From contig CAJYRH010000129.1 in assembly GCA_913776795.1 (NCBI GenBank), positions 1 through 5,537 of the forward strand: 5,537 nucleotides of DNA. Reading direction: 5' to 3'. Each line of letters begins with the position of its first letter. The stretch's first letter is position 1. Of this stretch, positions 5,181 through 5,537 are shown in pieces. The notes beneath the pieces are model-generated. The model ran no database searches and was not told the origin of the DNA. It was given only the letters and a program-made list of their open reading frames with translations. This stretch comes from an uncultured Pseudorhodoferax sp. Lineage in GTDB: Bacteria; Pseudomonadota; Gammaproteobacteria; Burkholderiales; Burkholderiaceae. The translations under genes and the position numbers were made by a program.

Positions 5181-5537
5181 TCAACCCTCCCGGCTGCCGA
5201 GCAGGCCCTTGGGCCGAAAGATCAGGATCAGCACCAGGAACAGGTACGGAAGGATGGGCGCGACCTGCGAGACCGTCAGCGTCAGCAGCGCGTTGCTGCT
5301 GGCGGCCGGCCCCGGCTCGAGGCCGAAGCTGCGCAGCAGGCCCAGCAGCGAGTTGTCCATGGCCACAGCGAAGGTCTGGATCACGCCGATCAGGATGGAC
5401 GCGAGGAAGGCGCCGGACAGCGAGCCCATGCCGCCCACCACCACCACCACGAAGATGATCGAGCCCACCGTGGCCGCCATCGCCGGCTCGGTCACGAAGG
5501 TGCTACCGCCGATCACGCCGGCCAGCCCAGCGAGTGC
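5181..5537 (-). CDS. livH: Branched-chain amino acid-type ABC transporter permease LivH, 5' end outside window
   Basis: C-terminal 118 residues of the second membrane permease; the frame is open to the right edge, so the start and about 190 residues are unseen. The visible part begins ALAGLAGVIGGSTFVTEP, the conserved stretch before the coupling helix region of LivH, followed by the hydrophobic segment GSIIFVVVVVGGMGSLSGAF (the family's FVVVVLGGLGSxxGA), another hydrophobic stretch SILIGVIQTFAVAM, and a last one LPYLFLVLILIF ending FRPKGLLGSREG, the classic LivH terminus. Between the last two there is a slightly longer, Pro/Ser-rich loop (LEPGPAASSNALLTLT). The TGA at 5183-5181 is 1 nt before the livM ATG, so translation is probably coupled. 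A GTG inside this part (5516) is not a real start. Confidence 0.95.
   Translation of the reverse strand, partial: ALAGLAGVIGGSTFVTEPAMAATVGSIIFVVVVVGGMGSLSGAFLASILIGVIQTFAVAMDNSLLGLLRSFGLEPGPAASSNALLTLTVSQVAPILPYLFLVLILIFRPKGLLGSREG

Overview
This is a GC-rich window, and its gene content, protein style and intergenic palindromes suggest a beta-proteobacterium of the Burkholderiales, most likely Comamonadaceae (Acidovorax/Delftia/Comamonas type). That assignment is inferred from recognised protein families, not from a marker gene. All intact genes lie on the minus strand. A decayed gene lies between them on the plus strand.

Layout, read right to left along the minus strand: livH (3' part only, enters from the right edge), livM, livG and livF form a high-affinity branched-chain amino acid-type (HAAT/Liv) ABC transporter. 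livH/livM are separated by 1 nt and livM/livG overlap by 4 nt, so they are surely one operon. livG and livF are separated by 85 bp holding a GC-rich palindromic intergenic sequence. No periplasmic binding protein is in the window. Downstream of livF is a plus-strand relic of a methyl-accepting chemotaxis protein (1548-2273). It has a nonsense codon, a frameshift, a large internal deletion and a 36-nt scrambled insertion. Its 3' end runs into a perfect 75-bp tandem duplication that also covers the livF 3' end. A 184-bp intergenic region with several inverted repeats follows, and then the start of a large enoyl-CoA hydratase/3-hydroxyacyl-CoA dehydrogenase fusion gene, cut by the left edge.

Together the intact genes suggest uptake of a carboxylate or amino acid linked to CoA-thioester beta-oxidation. 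The substrate cannot be read from this window.

The most interesting signals are: (1) LivF carries Arg in place of the Walker A Lys, while its partner LivG carries an Ala-substituted signature motif, and in a head-to-tail ABC dimer both changes fall in the same ATP site; (2) the stepwise-decayed chemoreceptor relic with what looks like an inverted TM2 fragment inside its signalling domain; (3) the perfect 75-bp duplication at the livF end. I see no wholly new system here.
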